Shown here piece after piece: positions 1 through 11,300 of a stretch of 64,000 nt of DNA. The translations under genes and the position numbers were made by a program. The notes under the pieces were generated by a model. That model ran no database searches. It was not told where the DNA came from and saw nothing but the letters and a program-made list of their open reading frames with translations. Origin of the DNA: Chamaecrista fasciculata (lineage: Eukaryota; Streptophyta; Magnoliopsida; Fabales; Fabaceae); contig QANZ01013945.1 of NCBI GenBank assembly GCA_003254925.1, positions 14,133 to 78,132 on the forward strand. Reading direction: 5' to 3'. Numbering within the stretch: the first letter of the stretch is position 1; every line of letters starts with the position of its first letter.

Positions 1-1139
1 TTAAAAAAAAAAAAAACCAATGTCAACACCAATCGGCCAAGGAAAATCTCAACTCTAAAATCAAAGCAAAAATTCATAAAAGCCATATTCAGATGAAAGG
101 CAACATAAGGATTATAAAAATTAATGCGCAATAAGAGTGTAAAATATAAATTCTTATGTTAGCATATCTTTGATACAAGATATCAAGAACAAAATTATAT
201 GTACTCCACATCTACTCCAGTAAACCCATCTCGAACTTTCCATTTCAGACATTTCTTTCTTAACTTGTAAGAACACGAGGTTAACCTACCATCATAAACT
301 AAATTTTGTTAGCATAGTTTGGGTGTTATTGTTCTTCTAGTTTTACCATTTAGATAATATATAGTTATAAGTACTAAAAAATGTATAGTAACTTAATATA
401 AAAACTAAATTGTAAAATAAGAAATTTGTCATCAATAATGTTGAAGATGAGCTCAAGAAATATCTCAACTTTCAAAAGGGCTTAAATACACTTTTGGTCC
501 CTCTAGAATTTTAAAAGTGTGACAGAAAAGGATGAGAAAAATAAGCAAAAGAAATAAAGATGCCAGGAGAAAGTCTAGAGAGAGAAATTATAAGAGAAAG
601 TGGAGTGCAACCCAGAAAATGAGTAAAAATTTTGGCTGAATTAAAGGAACGTGTAAATGAGTGAAAAGGGAGCAAATTAAGTGGGAGAAAGAAAAAATAT
701 TGAGGAAAACATGATGATGCACCAACATATGACATTTCTAGATTGGGGCAGAAATTATGTATTGTGTACTGGTTTTCATTGCACCTATTAGTGAACCTAG
801 ACCCGAGGTCAAATTTGTAATATATAATTGAAGATAATTGTCTAAAGAGAAGTGACCATATCAGATATAGTTTGTTTCTATTCCTTATTTCCCTAATTTT
901 TATCTCGTGTATCCTTTCAATTAACTAATTTAATAATACAGTTAGTAATCTACAAATTATGTACATATCAATATTCAATACAGTTGATGCTATAAGATAT
1001 AGTAAATGTGAGTCTTTTTTTTTTTAAAAGAAAATCCTCCACAAGTCACCTAAAACTAAGGCCTCAATATAGATTATCTAAATTACTAACCTGAAATGCC
1101 CCACTTTCTAACACGTATTATTACACACAAGCTAGAATT

Positions 1140-1570
1140 ACTGCACCAAATTAAAATAGAATTGAGAAAACAATAGAAAGTACATTAAGAGGATGAATCT
1201 ATAGTCAAGCATTAGAAGATACCCACTCCAGCAGGACAACAAGATCATGGAGCTCATAGTCCCAATTCTAGTAACACTTGTGGTTACTTTCAAAACTCTC
1301 CACAACGTCATCACCAAATATTTCCATGTCACTGCACTAATTAATTCTAAAAAGCAATTTGCAAAAACTTTCTAATAAGTTAGTGTTGGCATAATATAAT
1401 CTCACAAATTCTTTCGTTGTATAAGATAATATGATCAGGACATGTTCCACCTTCAACCATACCAGTAGCCCCTTCTTGTGTGCCAGATACAACAACCTTA
1501 ACATGATTTCCAGGTTCAAAGTATTTACAAAATTCCCTTTTATGTACAACAAGAGTTTTCTGATAAAAAT
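1140..1570 (-). pseudogene. SPT5-like KOW-region exons, module 1 (broken)
   Basis: Read on the minus strand from about 1,560, the sequence encodes KTLVVHKREFCKYFEPGNH followed by VKVV and SGTQEGATGM. This is the KOW-linked segment typical of plant SPT5, the large subunit of the Spt4/Spt5 (DSIF) elongation factor that binds RNA polymerase II. After GATGM the frame shifts: the expected continuation VEHVLIILS is found in another frame. There is also one extra valine codon. A second exon near 1,340-1,220 encodes EIFGDDVVESFE and then, out of frame, the DYELHDL region. This is a pseudogene copy. A functional parent gene is not in the window. Confidence 0.75.
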
Positions 1571-2061
1571 CAACAATGATTACTAATCTAGGCCCTATTA
1601 ATTATGTTCCTTAATGTCCCAGATATATAGAAGTATTAGTCAAATTTGCATCACACACATATTTACAAAAATTTTTGTGGTTATCCAAATGCAAGGGCAA
1701 CAACAATAAATCAAGACGAGAACTCAATACAACACTTTTAACTCTTTCAAAGAAGCTTCTACACATGACATGATTTAGAACCAAATAAAAAACACTGAAT
1801 TACTAAAGCTTAACCATAGAAATTTCATGAAATGAATAACTAGAAATGCCAACATGCCAATTGGTTGAACAATGACAAAACATAATATATATGCATATAC
1901 AACAAAGATAAATCAATTCTCATCCTAACGTACAATATAATCAACTACACAAGCATTTACTCCCCCACACAACAACAATAATTCATGCCTCGTAATCGCA
2001 CCAAAGACCCATTGTCTCTCCCTCACTTATTTGGTTTATTGTTTGGGTGGGGACTATTTTA

Positions 2062-2645
2062 TCCATCTTTCTGTTTTATTATCTAGACTATGACTAATAT
2101 TCTTCACCTATCCGTTTTACGGTCTAGGTGATGACTGATCTCTTTCACCAATTTGCTTGTCTAAGTGAATCATCTATCCGTTTTACGGTCTAAACGATAA
2201 TTAACATATATTCACTTATCCTTTTTACGGTCTAAGAGAGGACATATTTTTTTCATCTATCCGTTTTACGGTCTAGAAGATGATTAATTTATTTTCACCT
2301 ATCCGATTTACGGTCTAGACGATAATAAACATATATTCACCTATCCGTTTTACGGTCTATAAGAGAAGGTCTCATTTTCACAATTTGCTTTACTATCTAA
2401 GTGAGGACATATTTCTTTCATCTATCCGTTTTACGGTCTAGAAGATAATTAATTTATTTTCACCTATCCATTTTACGATTATGTGAAGGCTAATCTCATT
2501 TTCACCTATTTACTTTACTGTCTAAGTGAAGACTTCATCTATCCGTTTTACGGTATAGACGATGACTAATATTGTTGCACATATCCATTTTAATTTAAGC
2601 ATAGGATTGATCTCATTTTCACCTATCCGTTTTACAGTCTAGGCA
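2062..2645. repeat. Hairpin satellite array 1
   Basis: About ten copies of a unit of roughly 40-50 bp with the core CCGTTTTACGG, normally preceded by CACCTAT or CATCTAT and followed by TCTAGGTG or TCTAGACGATG. The unit is a dyad: CACCTA pairs with TAGGTG and CCG with CGG around a TTTTA loop. Units alternate with a diverged half-unit of the type 'atttgctttactgtctaagtg'. The array lies between SPT5-like pieces of modules 1 and 2. No coding potential is seen. Confidence 0.85.
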
Positions 2646-2845
2646 AAAGCTAACCCCTACAAGAAAAGTGAGAAAATAGAGGTTGACCAAGAACAACTTG
2701 CATGATATTTGGACGAGCTAAGTGAGTGAGCCTTTTGGATTTTCACCTCAACCATCATCTATATATCATTATATTGTATTCAACTATATATAAAGGTCAC
2801 AACATATGCATGAAGTTTAAACACATTTTTTTTTTGTTTTTTAGT

Positions 2846-2979
2846 GTGGAAGCATGATGGTCCATTGCTATTCATTTGGACAAGAACTTCTCTTATAATT
2901 CCCACAGCAGAGTCCTCTCCAGACCTGTGAGAATAAACCAATATTTCCGGCATAAACGATGGTCCTTCATTGTTCTCGC
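2846..2979 (-). pseudogene. SPT5-like C-terminal exon fragment
   Basis: An acceptor site (ttttgttgtag) precedes an open segment encoding GENNEGPSFMPEILVYSHRS and then GEDSAVGIIREVL. This resembles the C-terminal part of plant SPT5, where a segment of the type 'WFMPDILV..RR.GED...GVIREVL' precedes the last KOW domains. The reading then departs from the family (VQMNSNGPSCF), so the exon end is lost or changed. Only the first part of the same block (gtggaagcatgatggtcc) survives near 9,430 and 15,125. The family match is from memory of the motif and is moderately sure. Confidence 0.6.
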
Positions 2980-3477
2980 CTACAACAAAATTAAACCAAC
3001 AAATTGTTAGGCTAAGCTTATTATAACTATTAACAATAACATTTAAAACCTTGGTAGATCCAATCAATAAATAATACGCAAAAATTAATGGACGAAGTTG
3101 GCAGATCCAATCTAGAAAAGGATCTTAAGATATAAGAGACAAGTTGGACGGAGAAGTATGGAAAACAAAACAAACTTGTCTAGGTATACGATCATTCTCA
3201 TGGTTAGTGGTGGGGTCTATTGGAGGTTTCTTGTATGAATTATAAAATAAAGACACCCTAATAGTTTGTCAAAAATTAAAAGAAATAAAAGAACTCTGCT
3301 AGCACCATAATTATCACTAGACCATGTTTAACTGATCTGATAAATTGATCATCCGTACTTACATTAGGAAAATGATATAAATAAACATTCAAAATTCCAA
3401 ATACCAAAGAAAACACTAGAGTGCAGAATACAAATAACCATCAAATATGAAAAGCAACATAAGGATTATAAAAATTA

Positions 3478-3960
3478 AGGCAAAACACCCTTTCGTGCCC
3501 CTAACGTTTGCGGTGATTTTCAGTTAGGCCCCTAATTTTGACTCAATATTGATGTGTCAATTTGTTTTTATTTGTGTGTCAATTTTTTGTTCTGAATTGA
3601 ATATGTGGCAAGATGACTGGATAAATAAAACATCCCTGATTTATTTTTTATCCACAATGACATTTCCTACATGGTATAAGGCTTGCGAAGATGAAGATGA
3701 AGATGTCAAAAAAATTTTAAGGTAGTAATTTTTTGGTTTAGAGAATGTCATGGTGGATAAAAAATAAATCAGGAATGTTTTATTTATTCAGTCATCTTGC
3801 CACATATTCAATTCATAACAAAAAATTGACACACAAGTAAAATTAGGGGCATAATTGAAACTAACTTTTCACAATGGGGGCACAACTGACACAAATGAAA
3901 CGTTAGGGGCATAATTGAAAATCACCGCAAACGTTAGGGGCATGAAAGGGTCTTTTGCCT
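3478..3960. mobile_element. Mutator-like MITE with an empty site in the sister module
   Basis: The ends are inverted repeats: AGGCAAAACACCCTTTCGTG at the left, and a right end reading ...CATGAAAGGGTCTTTTGCCT. Both arms carry 'cgtgcccctaacgtttgcgg' or its complement. The 8-9 bp direct repeat TAAAAATTA lies at 3,469-3,477 and 3,960-3,968. The matching site at about 105-122 in module 1 reads straight through as 'ggattataaaaattaatg', which gives the empty site. The interior is about 480 bp with no gene. Confidence 0.85.
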
Positions 3961-5149
3961 AAAAATTAATGAACAACAAGAGTGTAAAATATAAATTCTT
4001 ATGTTAGCATATCTTTCATACAAGATATCTAAGAACTGAATCATATGTACTCCACATCTACTCTAGTAAACCCATCTTGAACTTCCCATTTCAGACATTT
4101 CTTATTTAGCTTGTAAGAACGTAAGGTTAACTTGCCATCATAAACTAAATTCTGTTAGCATAGTTTGGGTTCTATTGTTCTTCTAGTTATAAGCACCAAA
4201 ATAAGTACAGTAGCTTAATATAAAAACTAATTTGTAACATAAGAAATTTGTCATGAATAATGTTGAAGATAAGTTCAAGAAATATCCCAACTTTAAAAAG
4301 GGCTTAAATACACTTTTGGTCCCTTTAGAATTTTAAAAGTGTGACAGAAAAGGATGAGAAAAATAAGCGAGAGGAACAAATATGCCAGCAGAAAGTCTAG
4401 AGAGAGAATTATAAGAGAAAGTGGAGTGTAACCTAAAAATAAGCCAAGAGAAATAGTAAGAAAAAGAGCACAAATTTTGGCTGAGTTAAAGGCACATGTA
4501 AATGACTGAAAAAGGAACAATTTAAGTGGGAGAAAGAAAAAATATCGAGGAAAACATGATAATGCACCAACATATGACATTTCTAGATTGGGGGCAAAAA
4601 ATATGTGTAGGGGAAAGACAGCCTATAAGATAGAAATCATGACCCAAAAACTTAATTTAGAATATAAACTTGTCTGTCCATCATATGAAAAAGCACTTAG
4701 ATAGATGTAACTGGAGACATCATTTAAAAAAAAAAAAAGCACAGCTTGCTAATATGAAGACCCGAGAAAATATATAGCAAGATAGTGAAGATTACCGACT
4801 TGGTATCGCAGACTTGTACCCAAGGAATCCATCTTCCCAGTTATCCCTGGTTTTATTTCCATCAAAATAATAGGTATCAGCTTTCACAAAACAACAATTG
4901 TACGTGTTTTTAAGTTGATAATACAGACCGAATCTGCAACATGTCACAGAAGATAAATATTAAAAACTTTTTTATAGCTAATCATTAGTTTATTTCTATT
5001 TCTTACTTTTCTAATTGTACCTCACTTTCTACACGTATTATTACACCAAAGCTAGAATTACTGCACCAAATCAAAATAAAATTGAGAAAAAAAGTAGAAA
5101 ATACATTAAGAGAATGAATGTCAAGCATTAGAAAACACTCACTCCAGCA

Positions 5150-5470
5150 GGACAAGATCATGGAGCTCATAGTCCTCAATTATTGTAATTACTGTGGTTA
5201 ATTCAGAACTCTCCATAAAGTCATCAGCAAATATTTCCATGTTTCTGCACTAATTCTAAATATTAATTTGCGAAAACTTTCTAATAAGTTAGTGTTGGCA
5301 TAATAAAATCTCATATGTTCTTTCGTTGTATCAGATAATATGATCTGATATTACACCTTCACAACCACACCTGTAGCCCTTTCTTGTGTGCTAGATGCAA
5401 CCTTAACAAGATTTCCAGGTTCAAATAATTAACAAAGTTCCCTTTCATTTCCAGCAAGAGTTTTCTGCTG
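5150..5470 (-). pseudogene. SPT5-like KOW-region exons, module 2 (broken)
   Basis: The minus strand encodes KTLAGNERELC, then an in-frame TAA replaces the lysine codon expected before YFEPGN. A second stop follows in the VVKV segment. The next exon encodes MEIFADDFMESSELTT and DYELHDLVLLE and ends at a good donor (gtgagt). The same SPT5 segment as in module 1 is present, with independent lesions. Confidence 0.75.
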
Positions 5471-5557
5471 AAAGCAAACAATATCAATTACTAATCATCA
5501 TGCAAAAGCAGTAGGCATTCCAAGGAAGAAAACGATCTTATATTAACCCATGCTTAC

Positions 5558-5649
5558 TGAAGCCATCTTTGAACATCATCCTTCCAATAGTTTCAAAGCC
5601 TTCCCCAGTCATGGGATCACGTCTATGGTCCACACGGATAAGCAATTCT
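5558..5649 (-). pseudogene. SPT5-like exon (RRDPMTG segment), module 2
   Basis: A 92-nt open exon sits between the acceptor gtttag and the donor gtaagc. It encodes ELLIRVDHRRDPMTGEGFE then TIGRMMFKDGF. Plant SPT5 has a closely similar stretch (ELHIRVERRRDPMTG..FENIGGM.FKDGF) upstream of the middle KOW domains. The exon looks intact, but its partner exons in the same module are broken. The matching position in module 3 (about 11,395) is truncated. Confidence 0.75.
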
Positions 5650-6422
5650 CTAAACAAAAAGAAACAATGAGGGCAGAAAGTGAATAACTTCCCAAGAAAC
5701 AGACATAATTCTGTTAAAATAAGAAGGATCAAAATTTTATTGTTCACTTAATACTGATGAAAGAGGTACCTGAAGCCAAATCTTCCAGTCAATGATCTAG
5801 AATGGTGGGATACTTCACATTTATAAAATCACAGAGACAAAAATTTACACAACTCCCTCAAATGTAAAGCAACTTAATTAATTTAATCGGACAGAGAAAA
5901 TAGAAAAAAAATGAAACAGAAGTAAGAGATACTTAATGGGTTGGTTGCAGAAAATGGAGCAAAATTTGGATAAAAATTAGTAATGAGAAAGAAAAAATGG
6001 CTTCTTCTGCTCCTACAGTTTCTTATTTAGAATGGCTAAATTTAGTTCTTTTCACAATCTCAAAAGCATGATAAGTATTTACAAAACAGTGATAAGAAAA
6101 AACTCTTTCAAAAATAGAGTTTCAAATATGACAGAAAGCAACTTTTTAAAAAAAGAAAATTATGGAAAGCAGAGAAGAACATCACATGAAGATGTAACAG
6201 ACACTGGAGCAACATTAAGGTTGCAAATTACCTTGTTCCAAAACTTGTAAACTATGAGTTTCTTCAATTCAATTTCTTCCCCCTACCAAAAAAAAAGATG
6301 CTTTAGAAAACCTTTCTTCTGAAATACACAACATAGATAATCAGCAAGAAAAAGACTGGTTGACATGGACTGTAACTTAATAAAAATGAGTTGAATATAA
6401 AAAACACCAAAATAATCCAGAA

Positions 6423-6910
6423 GTACCCATCTAAGTAGTTGAAACAATTTTCAGTTAAAATCATATACTATCTATCATCATACATAAAACCAAGTCGTTC
6501 CCAGATTAGGTTGAGAAAAACAAAATTTATGAAAATAAGGCAGAAGTCTGCATTTACAATACCCAGTTTGATTATAAAGCCATACCTTCACTCCTTGAGA
6601 TTCAAGAAAAGTATCCACAGACTTGGCTAATTTCTGCACAAAGTTACTAAAATAAAGTCAAAGAAATAAAACCAAGTACCCATCTAAGTAGTTGAAACAA
6701 TTGTCAGTTAAAATCATATACTATCTATCATCATACATAAAACCAAGTCGTTCCTAGATTAGGTTGAGAAAAACAAAATTTATGAAAATAAGGCAGAAGT
6801 CTGCATTTACAATACCCAGTTTGATTATAAAGTCATACCTTCACTCCATGAGATTCAAGAAAAGTATCCTCAGACTTGGCTAATTTCTGCACAAAGTTAC
6901 TAAAATAAAG
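6423..6910. repeat. Direct tandem duplication, about 253 bp
   Basis: The stretch starting 'agtacccatctaagtagttg' at 6,423 is repeated from 6,676 with few differences, through 'ctgcacaaagttactaaaataaagtcaaag'. Related single copies occur near 12,375 and 12,970. It contains an exon-like minus-strand piece (VQKLAKSEDTFLESHGVK) that was not identified. Confidence 0.8.
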
Positions 6911-8804
6911 TCAAAGCAAAACTAAAAAAATTGACATTGAAATACTTCTATACAGCTTGAATCAACAAAAACAATGACATTGATAAATAAAAATAATAAA
7001 TGATTTTCAGATTATTGTGAGATGTAATTAGAACTTATCTTTAGAACCCTTCTCCTTGCTCCCGTTCCACCATCATGCCCTGATATCTTAGAGGTAATCA
7101 AAAGTGAAAATTAAAAGTAACATTAACATATATGATGCAACTATATAGTTTGAATAAAAGAACACAATGACTTTGAAAAATAGAAATAATAAACGGCTTT
7201 TCAGTTACTGTGAGATGTAATTGGAACCTATCTTTAGAATCCTTCTCTTTGCGACGAATATCCAGTTGTTCAAGTGTTTTCAATCTGCTCTACAACTTGA
7301 ACTCAATTACTCTGCTCCGCCGAGGTAGTTCTAGTAAGTTTCTCCCAAGTTGCAAATTGGCTCATTAATATGTATAAGTTCAGTAAAGGAAATAAAATAA
7401 GAAAAGTAAGTCATGTATAAGGCAAACCTTCCTGGCCAGTTTCTTCACATTCATTGAGAATTTCCTCTTTGGAAACTCACAATAATGAGGTTGCTCTCCC
7501 TAAGAATGGAATTATATACAAACAAATAAGTTACTAAATATAACCGTATCATTTTCTTTATGAAAATTTAATAATGTTATTGACAAGGGTATGGGACCAA
7601 ATTAAATAGGCATGATTTCCTTTGTTAACAATTGACCAGCTCTTGAAGATTTCTTGGGGGACCAGTTGGGGAGTACATACCTATGATTGGAGGAGAGATG
7701 ACCCTTTTTAAGGCTCAAAGCCTTACTTAATTAAATGTTGAGTCAGAAAAGAAACTGTGAATAATATTGTGTTCCTATATTATTATCATTCAGAATATAC
7801 TGGGCAATATTACTCCTTAATTCTAGCAAAGACTATTAAAGGAAAAGATTGACCTAACAAATATGGAAGGCAACGTTACAGCCTGTACAAATAAATGAGA
7901 TATATACAAATAAAAAAAAAAGATATATGGTCTTCTCACAGAAACTATGATAATAATAGAGTATAAAATGAGGATGGAAATACAAGATGGGACAAGTAAT
8001 AAAATAAATATTTGGCAAGAAGAATTATAAATATGTTCATAATTTGTGTGTAGTGTAAACTGAGTACAAATTAACTCCACAAACTCAATAAGTTTTTAAT
8101 TGACTAACTCTAACTCTAATTTCTATTCAATTTTCTAGTCTGATCAAGGTCTACAATGATTACTAACCTAGGCCCTATTATTTATCTATACACATCAGTC
8201 AAATTTGCATCACACACATATTTACAAAATTGTTGTGGTTATCCAAATGCAAGGGAAACAACAATAAATCAAGACGACAACTCGATACTACATTTTAACT
8301 CTTTCAAAGAAGCTCCTAAACTTGACATGATTTTTCTGAGAAACCAACAAAAAGAAACACTGAATTACTGAAGCTCGTAACAATAAAAATTTCGTGAAAT
8401 GAACAATTAGAAAAGCCAACATACCAGTTGGTTGAACATTGACAAAACATAATATATATACAACATAAAAATATATCATTTCTCACCCTAACAATATAAT
8501 CAACTATGCAAGCATTTACTCCCCCAAAAGAAAAATAACAAACCTTTGGACTTTTAGACTCAAAAACAACACAGAAATGTGTTTAATCTTCAGGCATATG
8601 TTGTGGACCTCCATATAAAGTAGAATGCTAAAAAATGATATACTGATGAGAGTTGAGGTGAGAATCCAAAAGGCTCACAGACTTAGCTCAACCAAAGCGA
8701 ATCATAATGGTCACGACATTGTTCCCATCAAACTGTATTAGGTTAGACCCATATGTTCTTCTCTAAGTAATCACTCTAGAGATCATCTACCTCACTTATT
8801 TTCT

Positions 8805-9250
8805 ATATTCAACTTTCCATTTTACTATCTAGACTATGACCTATATGTTTCACCTATCCGTTTTACGGTCTAGGTGAGGGCTGAGCTCTTTCACCAATTT
8901 TCTTGTCTAAGTGAGGACTATTTCTTTCATCCATCTGTTTTACGGTCTAGATGATAATAACAGTTATTCACCCATCCGTTTTACGGTCTAGGTGAGGGTT
9001 GAGCTTTTTCACCAATTTGATTGTACTATTTCTTTCATCTATCCATTTTACGGTCTAGGAGAAGGTCTAATTTTCACAATTTGCTTTACTAACTAAGTGA
9101 GGACATACTTCTTTCATCTATCCGTTTTACTGCCTAGAAGATTGTTGATATATTTTCACCTATCCGTTTTACGGTCTAGGTAATCATTCTCACCTATTTG
9201 CTTTACTATCCAAGTGAAGACTTCACCTATCCGTTTTACGGTCTAGGCGG
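8805..9250. repeat. Hairpin satellite array 2
   Basis: About seven units with the core CCGTTTTACGG and the same paired flanks as array 1 (CACCTA/TAGGTG, CATC/GATG). Degenerate half-units (atttgctttactatc) lie between them. It is followed by the decayed SPT5 C-terminal block at about 9,300-9,470. Confidence 0.85.
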
Positions 9251-9724
9251 CAACTGGAGGTTTTGACCTAGTATAGTTTTATGGGTTCAAACATGTTTGG
9301 ACGAGCTAAGTGAGTGAGCCTTTTGTATTCTCATCTCAACCATCATCTATATATCATTATATCATATTTAACTATGTATAATGGTCACAACATATGCATG
9401 AAGTTTAAACACATTTTTGTATTGTTTTTTAGTGTGGAAGCATGATGGTCCATTGCTTTCCATTTGGACAAGTAAATACAAGTGTCGATTTATCTTTGTG
9501 AATTATGCTTTGTCATTGTTTCACCAATATGATGGCATTTCTAATTTTTCTTCCATAAAATTATTTTTCTAAAAAATTTAATTTTACAATATTTTTCAAC
9601 CAAACAAAAAACAAAAACAAGAGTAGGCCAGTATTATGAACAATAGAATAAAAAAAATATACGTATTACAAACATGAGTTCACAAGCCAAAAAAAGAAAA
9701 AGAGAAAAATTCTGAAAACCTAGC

Positions 9725-10300
9725 TAACCTAAGGACTTGAATAAGTGACAAAAATTCACTGTTGAAGAACCAAAAAAAAGCACCAAAATAAACAAGCATG
9801 TACATTAATACACACACAAAAGGAAAATGAAAATTAATGCAAAACAAATAGATAACTCAAAAAGTCCAGTACTATCTTGGTCAAAACCAAAGTGACAAAT
9901 AAATAATTGATAGTGATAAAATGTGAAGAAGATAACCAAATGACTTGAACAAGTGACAAAAACTCACTGTTGGAGAACCAAAAAATCGCACCAAAATAAA
10001 CAAGCACGTACATTAACACACACACAGAGAAGGAAAATGAAAATTAATGCAAATAAATAGATTACTCAAAAAGTCCAGTACTATCTTGATCAAAACCAAA
10101 GTGACAAATAATTAAATGATAGTGATGAAATGTGATGAAGATGACCAATGACTTGAACAAGTGACAAAGACTCACTGTTGAAGAACCAAAAAATCACACC
10201 AAAATAAACAAGCACGTAGATTAACACTCAAAAAGTCCAGTACTATCTTGATCAAAACCAAAGTAATAAATAATTAATCGATAGTGATGAAATGTGACGA
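9725..10300. repeat. Tandem repeat, about 210 bp x 2.7
   Basis: Units start at 'gacttgaataagtgacaaaaa' near 9,733, 9,940 and 10,150. They run through 'ctcaaaaagtccagtactat' and 'aaccaaagtgacaaataa'. A diverged unit is found at about 15,310-15,500 in module 3. The open frames seen here repeat with the units and are not genes. Confidence 0.8.
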
Positions 10301-10968
10301 AGATACCTAGAGAGAATAAAATCCGAACAAAATCTCTTAACCTAGAGAGAATAAAGATAGAAACCATGACAAAAAAACTTAATGTAGATATAAACTGCAA
10401 ATAATTAATTTCACAAATTTTTATCTCGTGCATCCTTTCAATAATTAATTTAATAATATAGTTAGTAATTTACAAATTCTGTACATATCAATATTCCAAT
10501 ACAGTTAATGCTGTAAGGTATAGTAAATGTGTATCTTTTTTTTAAAAGACAATCCTCCACAAGCCACCTAAAACTAAGGCCCCAATATAGATAAGATTAT
10601 ATGTAACCAAATAATCTAATTTAAATTTTTTACAAAATTTTAAATTTGGGAATGGCACAGCTTTACAACTGGGATTACATACATTACTAACATTAACATG
10701 GTAATCAGTAACAATAACTTTACCAGCAAGTGCGTTACAAACTGTTTGTTCTAAATTATTACCATCACTAAGATTTAAGATATGCAAAAGCTAAATTTTA
10801 AAATACTTTTGACTTATTATCTGAGTTACTAACCTGAAATGCCTCACTTTCTACACGTATTATTACAGCAAAGCTAGAATCACTGCACCAAATCAAAATA
10901 GAATTGAGAAAACAGTAGATAGTACATTAAGAGAATGAATCTATAATCCAGCATTAGAAAATACTCAC

Positions 10969-11300
10969 TCCAGCAGGACCAACAAGATCATGGAGCTCAT
11001 AGTCCTCAATTCCCTTAACTCTCGTGGTTACTTCAGAACTCTCCACAACGTCATCAGCAAATATTTCCATGGTGCTGCACTAATTCTGAAAAGCAATTTA
11101 CAAAAACTTTCTAATAAGTTAGTGTTGGCATAATAAAATTTCACACATTCTTTCGTTGTATCAGATAACATGATCATGACATGCTGTAACACCTTCACAA
11201 CCAGACCAGTAGCTCTTTCTTGTGTGCCAGATACAACCTTAACATGATTTCCAGGTTCAAATAATTTACAAATTTCCCTTTCATTTACAGCAAGAGTTTT
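10969..11300 (-). pseudogene. SPT5-like KOW-region exons, module 3 (best preserved)
   Basis: The upstream exon (11,300 down to about 11,147, acceptor ttttggcag) is open throughout. It encodes KTLAVNEREICKLFEPGNHV, KVVSGTQERATGLVVKV, then LQHVMIMLSDTTKE, which is very close to plant SPT5. The next exon (about 11,072-10,969) starts MEIFADDVVESSEVTTRVKG and continues IEDYELHDLV. A 4-bp duplication (TTGG) then shifts the frame before the donor gtgagt. In module 2 the same spot reads DLVLL. This copy is therefore probably non-functional too, and its neighbouring exons are missing or truncated. Confidence 0.75.

Noticed and set aside
2062-2645. CRISPR-like array
   Set aside because: Regular short palindromic units look superficially similar. 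The units vary, the spacers are themselves repeats, and the genome is a plant's.
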